From: an uncultured archaeon
Lineage (GTDB): Archaea; Thermoproteota; Nitrososphaeria; JACIWG01
Assembly (NCBI GenBank): GCA_938034445.1
Contig: CALHLD010000024.1
Span: forward strand, 124,001 to 188,000
Direction: 5' to 3'
Length of the DNA stretch: 64,000 bases
Shown: in pieces, positions 7,923 to 17,673 of the stretch
Layout: every line of letters starts with the position of its first letter
Position numbering within the stretch: position 1 is the stretch's first letter
Program-made: the position numbers and the translations under genes
The notes under the pieces: generated by a model
The model's database searches: none
Seen by the model: the letters and a program-made list of their open reading frames with translations, nothing else
What the model was told of the DNA's origin: nothing

Positions 7923-9231
7923 TTCTTATGTATTCGTGTGCACCTCTAGTTGGCTCAAAGCAAAAATGAACTTTTTGGTACCCTTTTCTAAATTCAATAA
8001 CTTTCTTTTTAACTTCTTCAACATCTTTATTCCTAACTATTATATCTGTAATAAAACCGGCAATCTCTTTCATTTCATTTTCTTTCATACCTAATCTTGT
8101 TACCTCTGATACTCCAAATCTTAATCCACCAGGGTTTGCGAAATGTCTACCTTCTTTAATATCCCATGGTAACAAATTTCTATTGCATATTATGTTCGCT
8201 TTCTCCAACTTTCTTTCTAAATCTCCACCTAGGCCATACTTTGTTATATCCACTAGAACAACATGTGATTTTGTAAATCCGTTCTTTTCACCCAATACCT
8301 TTAAACCTTTCTCTGCTAAAGCTTCTGCGAAAGCTTTTGAATTTTTAACAATTTGTGCCGCATATTCTTCTCCAAATTCTAACATTTCAGTTAATGCAAT
8401 TGCCTTTGCTGCTACAGAATGCAAATGATGATTGCTAACATTTCCTGGAAAAACCGCCTTTTTAATTTTTTCAGCAAACTTTTCATAGGACATGATCATT
8501 CCGCCTTGTGGCCCAAATAATGTTTTATGTGTACTGCATGTTACAGCATCCGCTCCTTCCCTAAGTGGGTCTTGGAACTGTTTGCCTGCAACCAGTCCTA
8601 TAACATGTGCTGCATCATAACATACAAACATCCCTTTTTCTTTTAAAAAGGAAGCTAATTCCTTAAGTGGTTGAGGAAATAAAAGAACTGACCCTCCAAA
8701 CATTGCTAATTTAATTTTGACTCCGTTTTTCTCCAACTCTTCAACTTTCTTTTTTGTTAAATCCACGTCTATATTCATTTCCTCGTAATTAAATGGAAAA
8801 TATTCTATTTTTAATCCATGAACCGCTCCTGCTGTTCCTCCTAACTCCATTTTTCCAGTACTTATGTGGCCACCACAAGGAATCGAAAGGCATATCATGT
8901 AATCACCTGGTAAAGTGAATGCCGTATAAATTGCCAAATTTGCACAAACTCCTGAAACTGGTCTAACATCAACGAATTCACAGCTGAACAGTCTCTTTGC
9001 AGTCTCGATGGCTAAAAGCTCAATTTGATCAATATATGTGCATCCTGCATAGACCCTTTCTCCAGGCCATCCTTCTGCATACCTATTACCTAAATCACTT
9101 GCTAACGCCTCCCTAACACCAGGACTTGGAACATTTTCACTTGCTATTAAAGGTAAACTTTCTGAGAACCATTTATGATGTTCGTAAAGTAATCTAAATA
9201 TTTCATCATATAGTTTTTTATTTGCGCTCAT
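7915..9231 (-). CDS. glyA: Serine hydroxymethyltransferase
   Basis: A PLP-dependent enzyme of 438 aa that interconverts serine and glycine with transfer of a one-carbon unit to a pterin carrier (tetrahydrofolate or tetrahydromethanopterin in archaea). The PLP-lysine motif is CSTHKTLFGPQGG near residue 231, and the N-terminal substrate region ASENVPSPGVREAL near 28 is characteristic. Length is normal. It overlaps the DP2 3' end tail to tail. Its ATG lies about 80 bp from the divergent sec61beta start. Confidence 0.96.
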   Translation of the reverse strand: MSANKKLYDEIFRLLYEHHKWFSESLPLIASENVPSPGVREALASDLGNRYAEGWPGERVYAGCTYIDQIELLAIETAKRLFSCEFVDVRPVSGVCANLAIYTAFTLPGDYMICLSIPCGGHISTGKMELGGTAGAVHGLKIEYFPFNYEEMNIDVDLTKKKVEELEKNGVKIKLAMFGGSVLLFPQPLKELASFLKEKGMFVCYDAAHVIGLVAGKQFQDPLREGADAVTCSTHKTLFGPQGGMIMSYEKFAEKIKKAVFPGNVSNHHLHSVAAKAIALTEMLEFGEEYAAQIVKNSKAFAEALAEKGLKVLGEKNGFTKSHVVLVDITKYGLGGDLERKLEKANIICNRNLLPWDIKEGRHFANPGGLRFGVSEVTRLGMKENEMKEIAGFITDIIVRNKDVEEVKKKVIEFRKGYQKVHFCFEPTRGAHEYIRIR

Positions 9232-9309
9232 ACCATTCTACAAAAGAAAGGGTAGTAATTAAAATTTTAATTAAAAATTTTTAAAGCTGTAAATATACCT
9301 CTCCTATGT

Positions 9310-9483
9310 ATGAGTTCCAAGAAAAAGAAATCATCCGCACCTATGCCTGCTTCAAGTGCAGGGTTGCTTAGATTCTTTGAAGATGAAACCCATGGGATAA
9401 AAATTAAGCCCGCCCTTGTTCTTGCGTTAGCTTTATCTCTTGTTGTTTTTTCAATAATGCTCCTAATATTTGTTCCTCCATAA
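9310..9483 (+). CDS. Preprotein translocase subunit Sec61beta (SecG-type)
   Basis: A 57-aa protein, too short for the ORF track. It has a basic Ser/Lys-rich N-terminus, the hallmark PASSAGLLRFFEDETHGIKI, and one C-terminal transmembrane helix of about 22 residues ending in FVPP. This is the tail-anchored beta subunit of the SecYE(beta) channel. It starts at ATG 9310; the ATG at 9306 is in another frame. It precedes the DUF2070 gene by 27 bp on the same strand. Confidence 0.93.
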   Translation: MSSKKKKSSAPMPASSAGLLRFFEDETHGIKIKPALVLALALSLVVFSIMLLIFVPP

Positions 9484-9510
9484 TATTTCTATTTTATTTT
9501 GGTGCATTAA

Positions 9511-11271
9511 ATGGTCGATGATTCTACTACACAAATTGCAAATCATTATAAAAAACTCTTTAGGTTTCCTTCATTAAAATCAGGATTACTCTTATTGATC
9601 ATCTCAAGTACAATTTTATCTCTACCATTCTATTATTACATTGATCTGAAGTTGTGGCTATTTGTTTTTCTAAGCTTTTTGGCTACAATTTTAATCGTTT
9701 CTTATATTGATACACTTTTAACATCTTTTTCTCCTATTTCTTCATTGAGACGTATACTTTTTGCAATTCTTTTTCAACTCTCTCCTTTGCTATTATTCTC
9801 CCTTTTATCACTAATTATTATCTTCTTAAAATGGTTTGATTTTGACACTTTTTTAAAAATGTTTATGTTTTGGGTGTTTTTCACGTTTAATTTGCGTTAT
9901 TTTATATTATATGCTGTGTTTTATCAAAAATATTTTTATTCCTTTGCGCATTCACTGATTTTACCTCTTTCTATTACTACATTTTTATTGTTATATTTTA
10001 GAACTATAAGCCCCAACTCTATTATAATTGTTTTGGCAATAAATTTAATTTTATCCATATTCTTCTCAATTTATATCAAGTCTATTGAGGCTGTGGGTTT
10101 ATCCTTGCTCAGATTTGGTTCATTTAAAATCTTATCTTCATACTTATATGCATGGGTTGGTTCTGATCCTACTCCCCTAGAAAATTTATTGGAAAAAAAT
10201 AGTGTTGAATCAAAAATTGAAACATATAAAATTAATTTGATAAATTATAACAAAAAGGTATCATTAGTTGTACCTGGCATTCATCCTGGCCCCTTCTCTC
10301 CAATTGGCAGTTATAATTTACCTTATGAAATAATAAACTTCTACAAGTTACAGAACATTAGCTCAATGGTTTTCCATAGCCCTTCATCACATGAAGTTAA
10401 TTTGCCCTCAAAAATTCAAACAGAACGTTATCTTAATTCATTAAATGATCTTTACCTTATTTCTCAAGGTTCACTTTGCAGTAAACCAATTAAGATAAGT
10501 AAGAATAAAGTTACTGTAACTGGATTAAAGTTTGCTGATATAATTTTGGTTTTCATAACCTTTGCACCCTATGGAATGGAGGATCTTCCAACGGAAATCT
10601 GTGAATATGTCAAAAGGCTAGAAGTTAATGGTATAAAGAAGATTATATTAGTTGATGCGCACAATGCTTTAGGGCCTATCCCAAACAAAGAAGATATAGA
10701 AGATTTAAAATCTTGTCTAGATGAGCTAATTGAAAAGTTAAAAAAATCGCCATTACATCCTTTTAAATATAATTTTACTCAAAAATATTTGTCTGAATTT
10801 AAAGAAGTTGGACCTGGTGGAATTTCCTGTCTTGCACTTCTAATTGATAAATTCCCTTACATAATTTATTCAATAGACTCTAACAATTCTGTACCAAATT
10901 TAAGACTAATTTTAGAAAAAGAATTACAGAAAAAAGGGCTATCTTTAATAGAAATGTGTACAACAGATTCGCATTTTTCCTCAGGCAAAATGCTATCAGA
11001 AAAGGGCTATTATGCGTTAGGCGAATTATCTGATTGCAACTATATTGTATCAAGGCTTGCAAGTATAGCAAATGAACTTACAACCGATTTCCAAGACTGT
11101 TTTTTTAAAACCTATTACATATTATCTAATCTGAAAATTTTAGGTCGAAATCAAATTAATACTTACTCAATTTTCTTAAATGCTACTCTATCATATGTAA
11201 AAAAGGGTGCAATTATATTGTTTATACTTGTATTATTATTTTTTGCGTTTTTTGTTATGTTTATTTGTTGA
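9511..11271 (+). CDS. DUF2070 family membrane protein
   Basis: A 586-aa archaeal membrane protein. Residues 1 to about 205 hold six to seven hydrophobic segments, followed by a long soluble domain and a final C-terminal helix at about 563-585. The soluble domain has the family signatures VPGIHPGPFSPIGSYNLPYE near 249, VDAHNALGP near 378 and TTDSHFSSGK near 485. The conserved His and Asp residues suggest a metal-dependent hydrolase-like centre, but no function is established for this family. It follows sec61beta on the same strand; a link to protein export is only suggested by that position. Confidence 0.9.
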   Translation: MVDDSTTQIANHYKKLFRFPSLKSGLLLLIISSTILSLPFYYYIDLKLWLFVFLSFLATILIVSYIDTLLTSFSPISSLRRILFAILFQLSPLLLFSLLSLIIIFLKWFDFDTFLKMFMFWVFFTFNLRYFILYAVFYQKYFYSFAHSLILPLSITTFLLLYFRTISPNSIIIVLAINLILSIFFSIYIKSIEAVGLSLLRFGSFKILSSYLYAWVGSDPTPLENLLEKNSVESKIETYKINLINYNKKVSLVVPGIHPGPFSPIGSYNLPYEIINFYKLQNISSMVFHSPSSHEVNLPSKIQTERYLNSLNDLYLISQGSLCSKPIKISKNKVTVTGLKFADIILVFITFAPYGMEDLPTEICEYVKRLEVNGIKKIILVDAHNALGPIPNKEDIEDLKSCLDELIEKLKKSPLHPFKYNFTQKYLSEFKEVGPGGISCLALLIDKFPYIIYSIDSNNSVPNLRLILEKELQKKGLSLIEMCTTDSHFSSGKMLSEKGYYALGELSDCNYIVSRLASIANELTTDFQDCFFKTYYILSNLKILGRNQINTYSIFLNATLSYVKKGAIILFILVLLFFAFFVMFIC

Positions 11272-11330
11272 AAATATTTTACCCCAATTCAAATATATAC
11301 CCCATTTTCCTTAGATTATGTGTTAAACTG

Positions 11331-12794
11331 ATGCGTAACCTAAATAGTATAATAGAAGAAATATTAAAAAAGACTTCAGGTTTAACTAGAGATGATATTA
11401 TTTCTTTAATTCAAGAAAAGAAGAAAAAAATTGGAAGTGGTTACCTAACTGACACAGGTGCTGCTTATTTGGTAGCAGCCGACCTGGGTGTGAGTTTAGA
11501 ATTCAATCTTCCCTCTACGGTTGAAATTAAAGATCTCTATATAGGTGCAAATTCTGTAAACGTTAATTGTAGAGTTTGTTCTGTGTCTAAATTGAAAAAA
11601 TATGTGAAAAAAGATTCGGCAGAAGGTTATTTGCTTCTTTTTACAGTTTTTGACAAGACTGGATTAGTTAAATGTTATGCTTGGGATTCCAAAGCAGAAG
11701 AAATTATGGCCATGAATTTAAAACCTAATGATGCAATCCAAATTAAAAAGGCTTATGTGAAATTAGATTTTGATAATACCCCTTCATTACATATTGGTCA
11801 AAAAGGTTCAGTAGAAAGGATAAGCATTCCTGAATCTACTGCGAGTTTGCCAACATTAGAAGACATCTCCCTTCCATTAGATAATTTTGCGCCTAAAACT
11901 ACATTATTCTGTTTAAAGGGCATTATACATACTCCTCCTTCACTTTCCACTTATACAAGAAAGAACGGCTCAAATGTTATAATATGTTCATTTCTAATAC
12001 GTGGATTAAAGTCATTTGATCAAAAGAATAGAGTTGTCCTATGGCTAAATGAAGATATAACCAACCATTTTCCACCAACCGGTTCAATAGTAGTAATTGG
12101 GCCCCTAAGATCTAAATCGTTGGCAACAGGCGAAATTGAATTCCATGGCGATGAAAAAACAATTATACTCCCGCTCTCACAAAAGCAACTATCTGAAGGT
12201 TCAGCGTCACCTTTTCGTATGGCTGTTAATGTTCTTTCAATAGGACCTTTAAAGAAAACAAAAAAAGGCGCTCCATTGGTAAATGTTCTTGTATATACAA
12301 ATGATAGTAAATATTATACATTAATTGGTTTAGAGGATGTGACCTCCTTTTTACTATCAATAAAACCAGGTGAGGCAATAGAAGGGGTGTTCAAGGTTAT
12401 AGATAGTGATAAGTTAATTTGTGTTAAAGCATCTGATATTGGTAAAAAATTTGGTGCTCCCGTATTGGACATGTCTCCTTTTTATGAAAAAATTTCAAAT
12501 ATAAAAGCTACTGTTAATGAAAATAAAATTTATTTTATCAAGGCTGTTGCTATTTCGCAAGCTACATCAAAAGAGATCCAATTAAAAAATGGTGAAAAGA
12601 TAAGTTTTTCAGAAATACTAATCGGAGATGAGACAGATGAAATAAGCTTAGTTGCATGGAGAGATTATACACAACTAATTGAAAATATATTCCCTGGTGA
12701 AAGATTGCTCATAAATGGAGTTAAACTTAAAACAAAACCTTTCCTTTGTTTAGAAGTAAAACCATATACCTCTATTTATAAGCTCAGAGAATAA
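11331..12794 (+). CDS. RPA-like single-stranded DNA-binding protein with several OB folds
   Basis: Archaeal replication protein A large-subunit type. I chose the ATG at 11331 (MRNLNSIIEEIL), giving 487 aa; the track start at 11265 overlaps DUF2070 and its first 22 residues are not family-like. The N-terminal helical domain (LTRDDIISLIQEKKKKIG, then YLTDTGAAYLVAADLGV) is typical of archaeal RPA. At least three to four OB folds follow, for example CRVCSVSKLKKY and FTVFDKTGLVKCYAWDS, and near the C-terminus EISLVAWRDY. I see no zinc finger. It is followed by the convergent lhr gene 4 bp away. Confidence 0.85.
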   Translation: MRNLNSIIEEILKKTSGLTRDDIISLIQEKKKKIGSGYLTDTGAAYLVAADLGVSLEFNLPSTVEIKDLYIGANSVNVNCRVCSVSKLKKYVKKDSAEGYLLLFTVFDKTGLVKCYAWDSKAEEIMAMNLKPNDAIQIKKAYVKLDFDNTPSLHIGQKGSVERISIPESTASLPTLEDISLPLDNFAPKTTLFCLKGIIHTPPSLSTYTRKNGSNVIICSFLIRGLKSFDQKNRVVLWLNEDITNHFPPTGSIVVIGPLRSKSLATGEIEFHGDEKTIILPLSQKQLSEGSASPFRMAVNVLSIGPLKKTKKGAPLVNVLVYTNDSKYYTLIGLEDVTSFLLSIKPGEAIEGVFKVIDSDKLICVKASDIGKKFGAPVLDMSPFYEKISNIKATVNENKIYFIKAVAISQATSKEIQLKNGEKISFSEILIGDETDEISLVAWRDYTQLIENIFPGERLLINGVKLKTKPFLCLEVKPYTSIYKLRE

Positions 12795-12798
12795 ATTT

Positions 12799-15528
12799 TT
12801 AATCCCAAAAAGGTCTAGTTCTAATAAAGTTTTTTTCAGCTCTATAAATTTCATTTAATAATTCTGTTATGTCTGCCTTTTTATCTAGTATTTTACTTGC
12901 ATTTTGGGGTCCAATTCCGTAACCAGAAAGTACAAAGATCGCTCTTTTGCCAAAATTCTGGATTAATGAAGATACGCACCAGAGTTTTTTGTATTGTTTT
13001 TCCTCCTCTTTTGAAAGTTCTTTTCCTCTTATCTTCTTCATAATTATCTCTTTTGCTTTTTTATCCCAAATGGATGTGATCGTAACTAATCTGGATCTAC
13101 ATATAGTGCAGTATATGGTTTCCTCTATGTCTTTAGTTTGTATGATTTTCTCCAGTTTGCCACATGTTAGGCATAATAATAGATGCTTTTTGTTTTCTAA
13201 TCTTTCTTTAACAATATTTAGCATTGTTTCATCAATATCGTATACACTTGCAACATTTTTTATAGCATGCTTAAAACCTATTTTTGCTAAAGGAGAAAAA
13301 TTTTCTACTTCCCTATAAAAGATTTGTAATTTTCTTTCGCGTATCTTTCTTAATATTTCACTAGTTATTTCTAAATCAAACTTATCTATAAAAATTTCAT
13401 TTAGAGTTTCATTATAAAAAGCAGTACCATAATATCTTCTCAACAAAAATGAACTGAGCTTACTATCATAAGAAAGATGGCGAGGAACAATACCAAATCT
13501 TTTTGCAATATTCCAACCACGTGTACGGATAAGATTAGTATCTTTTAATGCGACTTCTAATACTTCTTTTAAATTGACTTCTTTAGATAAAACCCCTTTA
13601 ATGTCACTAAATGTAAGAATGTATCCACCATTAAGAATTATTCTGTAAGGATCAAAATTGTATTCAATATTGTATCCTAATTTCGAAGATAAGAGTGTAC
13701 TTAATAGAATTCCTAAAGTATTATTCACCTTAGTTCCAAAGCACGCATGTAGTACAAATATACCTCTACCCTTCTCTTTTTCAATAATTATTTGCCTATC
13801 ATCTGGAATTTGTTCCAACAAATTCCTAGTATTTTCTAATTCTTGTTTTATTATAGCACCTGTACCACTATGCGTTATTGAATTTAAAATTTCTTTTCTT
13901 AATCTACCTGCTCGCTGTGCAGTAAAAAAATCGACAGGAATTGTCTCACCAAACCAGAATGGCACTTCACTTTCTGATAGGCTTTTAGGCTCCACTTTAA
14001 CAATCTGTTTTGTTTCATCAATTGAAATTATACTCCATCCGTTGCCCTTCAAAATAAAAGGTTTCTCTGCCTCCAATGCTTCATTAACAAATAAATGATC
14101 AATACTTCCTATTTTACTATTATTAAGTGCATTTATTACAGAATACTGTACATTATCAGGTATCATTGAAATATTATTAAAATAATATTCATAACTTTTT
14201 CTTCCTCTAAAAATTTGGTTATCCACTAAACGAATTGCACCAATTTCAGATAAAATTTCTAAAATTGATAAAATTTCTTCGATGGTTATGTCTTTGTAAA
14301 AAAGTGTTTTCCTAGAAAATTTTAAGATTTCATCTATTCCAATTGACTTATACACAATTGTTAATCCCACTATATGGTGTGCTAAAACATCTAATGCCTT
14401 ATAGTGGACTGTTGGTTCCTCCAATTTACCATCTTTTATCAGTTCACATATTGCTTCTGTTTCCAGATAATCATCAATAGAATTACTAAGAATAATTCCT
14501 TTTGCTCTCCCTCCGATCCTATGTTCACTACGTCCTACACGCTGCAATAGTTTTATAGCTTGACGAGGGGATTCAATTTGAATAACTAAAGATATTGTGC
14601 CAATATCTATTCCTAATTCCAATGAGGATGTTGAAATAACAATTTTCGTTTCTCCTTCTTTCAAGTTTTTTTCAGTCTGTTCACGAACTTCCCTAGAAAG
14701 GGATCCATGGTGTACTTCTACCGGTAATTCTGGTCTCTTGGCTTTTATTATTGCCGCTAAATACTCAGCCATCTGTCGAGTGTTAGTAAAAATAATAACA
14801 GATTTCTTGTTCAAGAAAGGCCCTTCAATTATTTCTATAATCTTCTCCGCCAAATAATTGATTTCTCCATCAACGAAAATATTTTCAAAAGAATATTCTC
14901 TAGATGATTTATCAACTATAATTGCTCCATCCCTTTCTAGGCCAAAAAGAAATTTTTTAATTTTATCTGGATTTCCTACAGTAGCCGACAAGCCAACACG
15001 AATAAAATTTTCTTTAACTTTTTCTAAACGTTCTAAAGATAATGCAAGATGTACTCCTCTTTTACTATTAATTAATTCATGAACTTCATCTACTATAACC
15101 CAATCAAGGTTTTTAAACCATTTTATATAAGGTTGCAAAGTTATAAGAACTCCTAACGTCTCAGGTGTAGTGATTAAGATATCTGGTGGATCCTGCTGGA
15201 TTAGTTTACGTAACTTTGTAGGAGTATCCCCATGTCTAACCTCAACTTTCAAATCAAAGTATTCAGCATAATTTCTTATTCTACGTAATAAGTCACGATT
15301 AAGTGCTCTTAAGGGTGTAATGTAAAGTACATAAGGTTTCCCTCTAATTTTATTTTCTGACGCATAAAAAAGTATAGGTAGTATTGCTGCCTCTGTTTTT
15401 CCTGTACCAGTAGGTGAAATAATTAGCGTATTTCTTCTCCTTAAAATAATAGGTATCACTTTTTTCTGTATGTTAGTAAGTTCCTTGAATCCAAGATTGG
15501 ATATTTGGCAAAATAATTTTTCCATCAT
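12799..15528 (-). CDS. lhr: Lhr-type superfamily 2 DNA helicase
   Basis: A 909-aa DExH helicase. Motifs: Q-like region FKELTNIQKKVIP, Walker A SPTGTGKTEAA near 40, TPLRALNRDL near 70, DEVHEL (motif II) near 147, SATVGNP (III) near 180, STSSLELGIDIG (V) near 300 and QRVGRSEHRIGG (VI) near 328. A winged-helix and Lhr-specific C-terminal region follow, with two Cys pairs (CLTCGK and CTICRS) near 800-825 forming a possible zinc ribbon. Lhr proteins remodel forked and recombination DNA intermediates. The ATG overlaps the stop codon of the small upstream membrane-peptide gene (ATGA), implying coupled translation. Confidence 0.93.
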   Translation of the reverse strand: MMEKLFCQISNLGFKELTNIQKKVIPIILRRRNTLIISPTGTGKTEAAILPILFYASENKIRGKPYVLYITPLRALNRDLLRRIRNYAEYFDLKVEVRHGDTPTKLRKLIQQDPPDILITTPETLGVLITLQPYIKWFKNLDWVIVDEVHELINSKRGVHLALSLERLEKVKENFIRVGLSATVGNPDKIKKFLFGLERDGAIIVDKSSREYSFENIFVDGEINYLAEKIIEIIEGPFLNKKSVIIFTNTRQMAEYLAAIIKAKRPELPVEVHHGSLSREVREQTEKNLKEGETKIVISTSSLELGIDIGTISLVIQIESPRQAIKLLQRVGRSEHRIGGRAKGIILSNSIDDYLETEAICELIKDGKLEEPTVHYKALDVLAHHIVGLTIVYKSIGIDEILKFSRKTLFYKDITIEEILSILEILSEIGAIRLVDNQIFRGRKSYEYYFNNISMIPDNVQYSVINALNNSKIGSIDHLFVNEALEAEKPFILKGNGWSIISIDETKQIVKVEPKSLSESEVPFWFGETIPVDFFTAQRAGRLRKEILNSITHSGTGAIIKQELENTRNLLEQIPDDRQIIIEKEKGRGIFVLHACFGTKVNNTLGILLSTLLSSKLGYNIEYNFDPYRIILNGGYILTFSDIKGVLSKEVNLKEVLEVALKDTNLIRTRGWNIAKRFGIVPRHLSYDSKLSSFLLRRYYGTAFYNETLNEIFIDKFDLEITSEILRKIRERKLQIFYREVENFSPLAKIGFKHAIKNVASVYDIDETMLNIVKERLENKKHLLLCLTCGKLEKIIQTKDIEETIYCTICRSRLVTITSIWDKKAKEIIMKKIRGKELSKEEEKQYKKLWCVSSLIQNFGKRAIFVLSGYGIGPQNASKILDKKADITELLNEIYRAEKNFIRTRPFWD

Positions 15529-15662
15529 TCCTTTCTCTTAAAGTTTGAGTATTCATAAAAGAAGAGTATCAAAAGTCCTAATGCAAACAGTAGATAAAGT
15601 AGTATATTCCAATAATTAAAGAATGATGTTATATCCACATCAGAAACTTCCTTCTCTACCAT
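15525..15662 (-). CDS. 45-aa single-span membrane peptide translationally coupled to lhr
   Basis: Not in the ORF track. It starts MVEKEVSDVDITSFFNYW and continues with one strongly hydrophobic segment of about 19 residues (NILLYLLFALGLLILFFYEY), ending in a basic tail (SNFKRKE). Its TGA stop is embedded in the ATGATG start region of lhr, a classic coupling arrangement in compact archaeal genomes. The predicted topology is N-out/C-in from the positive tail. I recognise no family. A DNA helicase coupled to a membrane peptide is unusual; chance is not excluded, because the ORF is short. Confidence 0.6.
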   Translation of the reverse strand: MVEKEVSDVDITSFFNYWNILLYLLFALGLLILFFYEYSNFKRKE

Positions 15663-15688
15663 ATATAATTTTTTTGTTGTATAATAGG

Positions 15689-15761
15689 AGCTCCGGGCGG
15701 GCTTTGAACCCGCGACCTATAGCTTACAAGGCTATCGCTCTGCCAGCTGAGCTACCGGAGC
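15689..15761 (-). tRNA. tRNA-Thr(TGT)
   Basis: Cloverleaf on the minus strand: acceptor GCTCCGG/CCGGAGC, anticodon stem ATAGC/GCTAT with loop CTTGTAA (anticodon TGT), T arm GCGGG-TTCAAAG-CCCGC, and discriminator U as is usual for archaeal tRNA-Thr. No CCA is encoded and no intron is seen. Confidence 0.95.
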
Positions 15762-15794
15762 TCGTCAAATCTTAATAAAGTGTATTTAAAACTT

Positions 15795-16112
15795 TTACTT
15801 TAGACTATTGAAAACAAATTTAGAAAAAATTTCAATTTCTTCATCCGTAAAATAGTATGTGATGTAATCTTTTCTTTTTTTTGCAAGCAATAATGCCTTT
15901 AAATGATAACACATTTTTTTTCTTTTTTTGATAAGACATAGATAATAAAAATCTTTACAGGTGCAAAAAAGTGGTTTGTCGTTTACTAAATAGTCTCCTT
16001 CCTCTCCTACAACGGACCAAATTTCAATATTACTTGGTAAAAATATATGTCTTTTAACACCGCCTCTATCTAAAATTAATTTTATTCTTTCTTTTTCTCT
16101 TTTTTTCTTCAT
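15795..16112 (-). CDS. SWIM zinc-finger protein
   Basis: A 105-aa Lys-rich protein. The SWIM signature CxCx(n)CxH is visible as CTCKDFYYLC near residue 50 followed by MCYHLKAL near 68. SWIM domains bind nucleic acids or mediate protein contacts, and small archaeal SWIM proteins are often linked to DNA repair and recombination genes. It reads divergently from the phosphoesterase gene 43 bp away and follows the lhr unit across the tRNA-Thr gene. A functional link with Lhr is inferred from context only. Confidence 0.8.
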   Translation of the reverse strand: MKKKREKERIKLILDRGGVKRHIFLPSNIEIWSVVGEEGDYLVNDKPLFCTCKDFYYLCLIKKRKKMCYHLKALLLAKKRKDYITYYFTDEEIEIFSKFVFNSLK

Positions 16113-16155
16113 TGTATACTAATATACTTAAATAAAGAATATAAATTGTTATCAA

Positions 16156-16914
16156 GTGTTGCATACAAAAATAACTTTCCTATATCCAGATGCCACCTTA
16201 AAAATAGAAATAGGCAGTGATAACTTTTTATGTATTAGTGATTTGCACATTGGTTATTCGCCTTCTCCACTAGTAAAAGTTGATAGTAAAAGAATTGCTT
16301 TTATTCTTTCAAGGAAAATAGAAGAACTTTGTAAAAAAGCAAAATCTAATAACCTAATAATTTTAGGTGACTTAAAACATACTATTGGACGTGTTACTTT
16401 AAATGAACAAAGATCACTTAAATTATTTTTTAATAAAATTAGCTCATGCTTTAAAAAAATATATTTAGTTCAAGGAAATCATGATGCTGGTATTCAAAAC
16501 CTTTTACCAACAAATACTGAATTAATCAAAAAAGGATTAATTTTAAGCAACTTCTATTTTATGCATGGTCATTCTTTACCAATTCCAGATGTAAGAAAAG
16601 TAAACACGATTATTATGGGCCATATCCATCCACTATATTTTAAAGAAAATTCTCCATTAAACGGCCAAAGAATTTGGGTAATAATTAAGTTACACATAAA
16701 ACAAATTTTCCCATCTCTAAAGAAAGTATATCGTCTAATAATTATGCCTACCTTTAATTATGAGCTCTATTTGCCATCATATTTTATCTCTCCTTATAAT
16801 TTTATTGGTAGAAACTCTCCATTGTTGAATAAATGTAAGCAAGATATATTGTCTACAAAAATCATATCTACGAATGGTGTACTTTTAGCTGACGCTCGAA
16901 GTAATATTCCCTGA
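16156..16914 (+). CDS. ICC-like metallophosphoesterase (COG1407, Lhr-associated type)
   Basis: A 252-aa calcineurin-like phosphoesterase. Motifs: CISDLHIGYSPS near 27, ILGDLKHTIG near 70, VQGNHDAG near 109, MHGHSLP near 136 and MGHIHPLY near 155. This is the COG1407 family, whose bacterial relatives (PdeM) are ligase-associated DNA repair nucleases and which often travels with Lhr helicases. The start is the GTG at 16156. The C-terminal part (after about 165) carries a family-specific beta region. It overlaps the convergent 16885 gene by 30 bp. Substrate unknown. Confidence 0.87.
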   Translation: MLHTKITFLYPDATLKIEIGSDNFLCISDLHIGYSPSPLVKVDSKRIAFILSRKIEELCKKAKSNNLIILGDLKHTIGRVTLNEQRSLKLFFNKISSCFKKIYLVQGNHDAGIQNLLPTNTELIKKGLILSNFYFMHGHSLPIPDVRKVNTIIMGHIHPLYFKENSPLNGQRIWVIIKLHIKQIFPSLKKVYRLIIMPTFNYELYLPSYFISPYNFIGRNSPLLNKCKQDILSTKIISTNGVLLADARSNIP

Positions 16915-17673
16915 TACTACCCTTTTGAATTTTGGTTTCCTTGGTATTATAGCCACTTCTTTTTTAACTAATATCCCTTCACCCTGGGCAAAAATATATG
17001 CCTTAATTCCAAATTTATTTTGTGGTGTTACCGAATAAAATGAATATGGATAAAATAAAAATGGATCTTCAACTCTAGTAAAATCATGTGGTAACTTAAT
17101 AATAAACTCATTGCTATTTTTTATTGTGCCCTCACATAATACATATTCGTCAAACTTTTCATCTTTTCCTTTAATCCATTCCCTTATTATTATACCACCT
17201 GTCACATTCTTCATACTTTCCATTAGTTTGCAAGTTATCTCTTCATCTGGTTCGCAATATAATTTATCAATAAGTAATAATTCGCTTTTAGAGCCTTCCA
17301 TTTTCTCGTTTTCTACTTTATAAACTGGTAAAACTTTCAGTCTTATTTCTGTTCTAGGAAAAAGTATCCTACCACCAAATCTTGGACAACCAATAATTAA
17401 TGAACACCTTGTTTTGAAATGCTTACTGGAAACAGTTGGTGGAAATGTCTCAGGGTATTTAATTTCTGTTTCTCCTTCAACTAGATCTTTTTCAATAATA
17501 AAAGAAAAAATAACTCTATATTCAGGGAAACCTTTTTTCTCTTTTCCATTTAGTAGGTCAGAAATTGTAATTATATATAATTTGAGTTTCAAAACTCTAC
17601 CACTATAATTTTTTATCCTTAAACTTTCTCCAACAAACAAAGTACTTTTCTCAATAAATACATCTTTTATCAT
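16885..17673 (-). CDS. Hypothetical beta-sandwich protein, possibly arrestin-like
   Basis: A 262-aa protein with no signal peptide or membrane span, rich in beta-strand-like segments. The pattern of an alternating hydrophobic strand, then VEGETEIKYPETFPPTV near 73, then HFKTRCSLIIGC, resembles the core of arrestin/Spo0M-like folds (strand, G-x-x pattern, PPT/S, strand). This is a weak fold-level impression, not a family match. Its ATG abuts the stop codon of the upstream membrane-protein gene, so the two form an operon. The 3' end overlaps the phosphoesterase gene. Confidence 0.5.
   Translation of the reverse strand: MIKDVFIEKSTLFVGESLRIKNYSGRVLKLKLYIITISDLLNGKEKKGFPEYRVIFSFIIEKDLVEGETEIKYPETFPPTVSSKHFKTRCSLIIGCPRFGGRILFPRTEIRLKVLPVYKVENEKMEGSKSELLLIDKLYCEPDEEITCKLMESMKNVTGGIIIREWIKGKDEKFDEYVLCEGTIKNSNEFIIKLPHDFTRVEDPFLFYPYSFYSVTPQNKFGIKAYIFAQGEGILVKKEVAIIPRKPKFKRVVSGNITSSVS

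Noticed and set aside
11265-11330. N-terminal extension of the RPA-like protein
   Set aside because: The first 22 residues are hydrophobic and not family-like, and they overlap the DUF2070 stop; ATG 11331 is a better start.
12947-15082. Plus-strand ORFs opposite lhr
   Set aside because: They are antisense shadows of a clear helicase gene with intact motifs.
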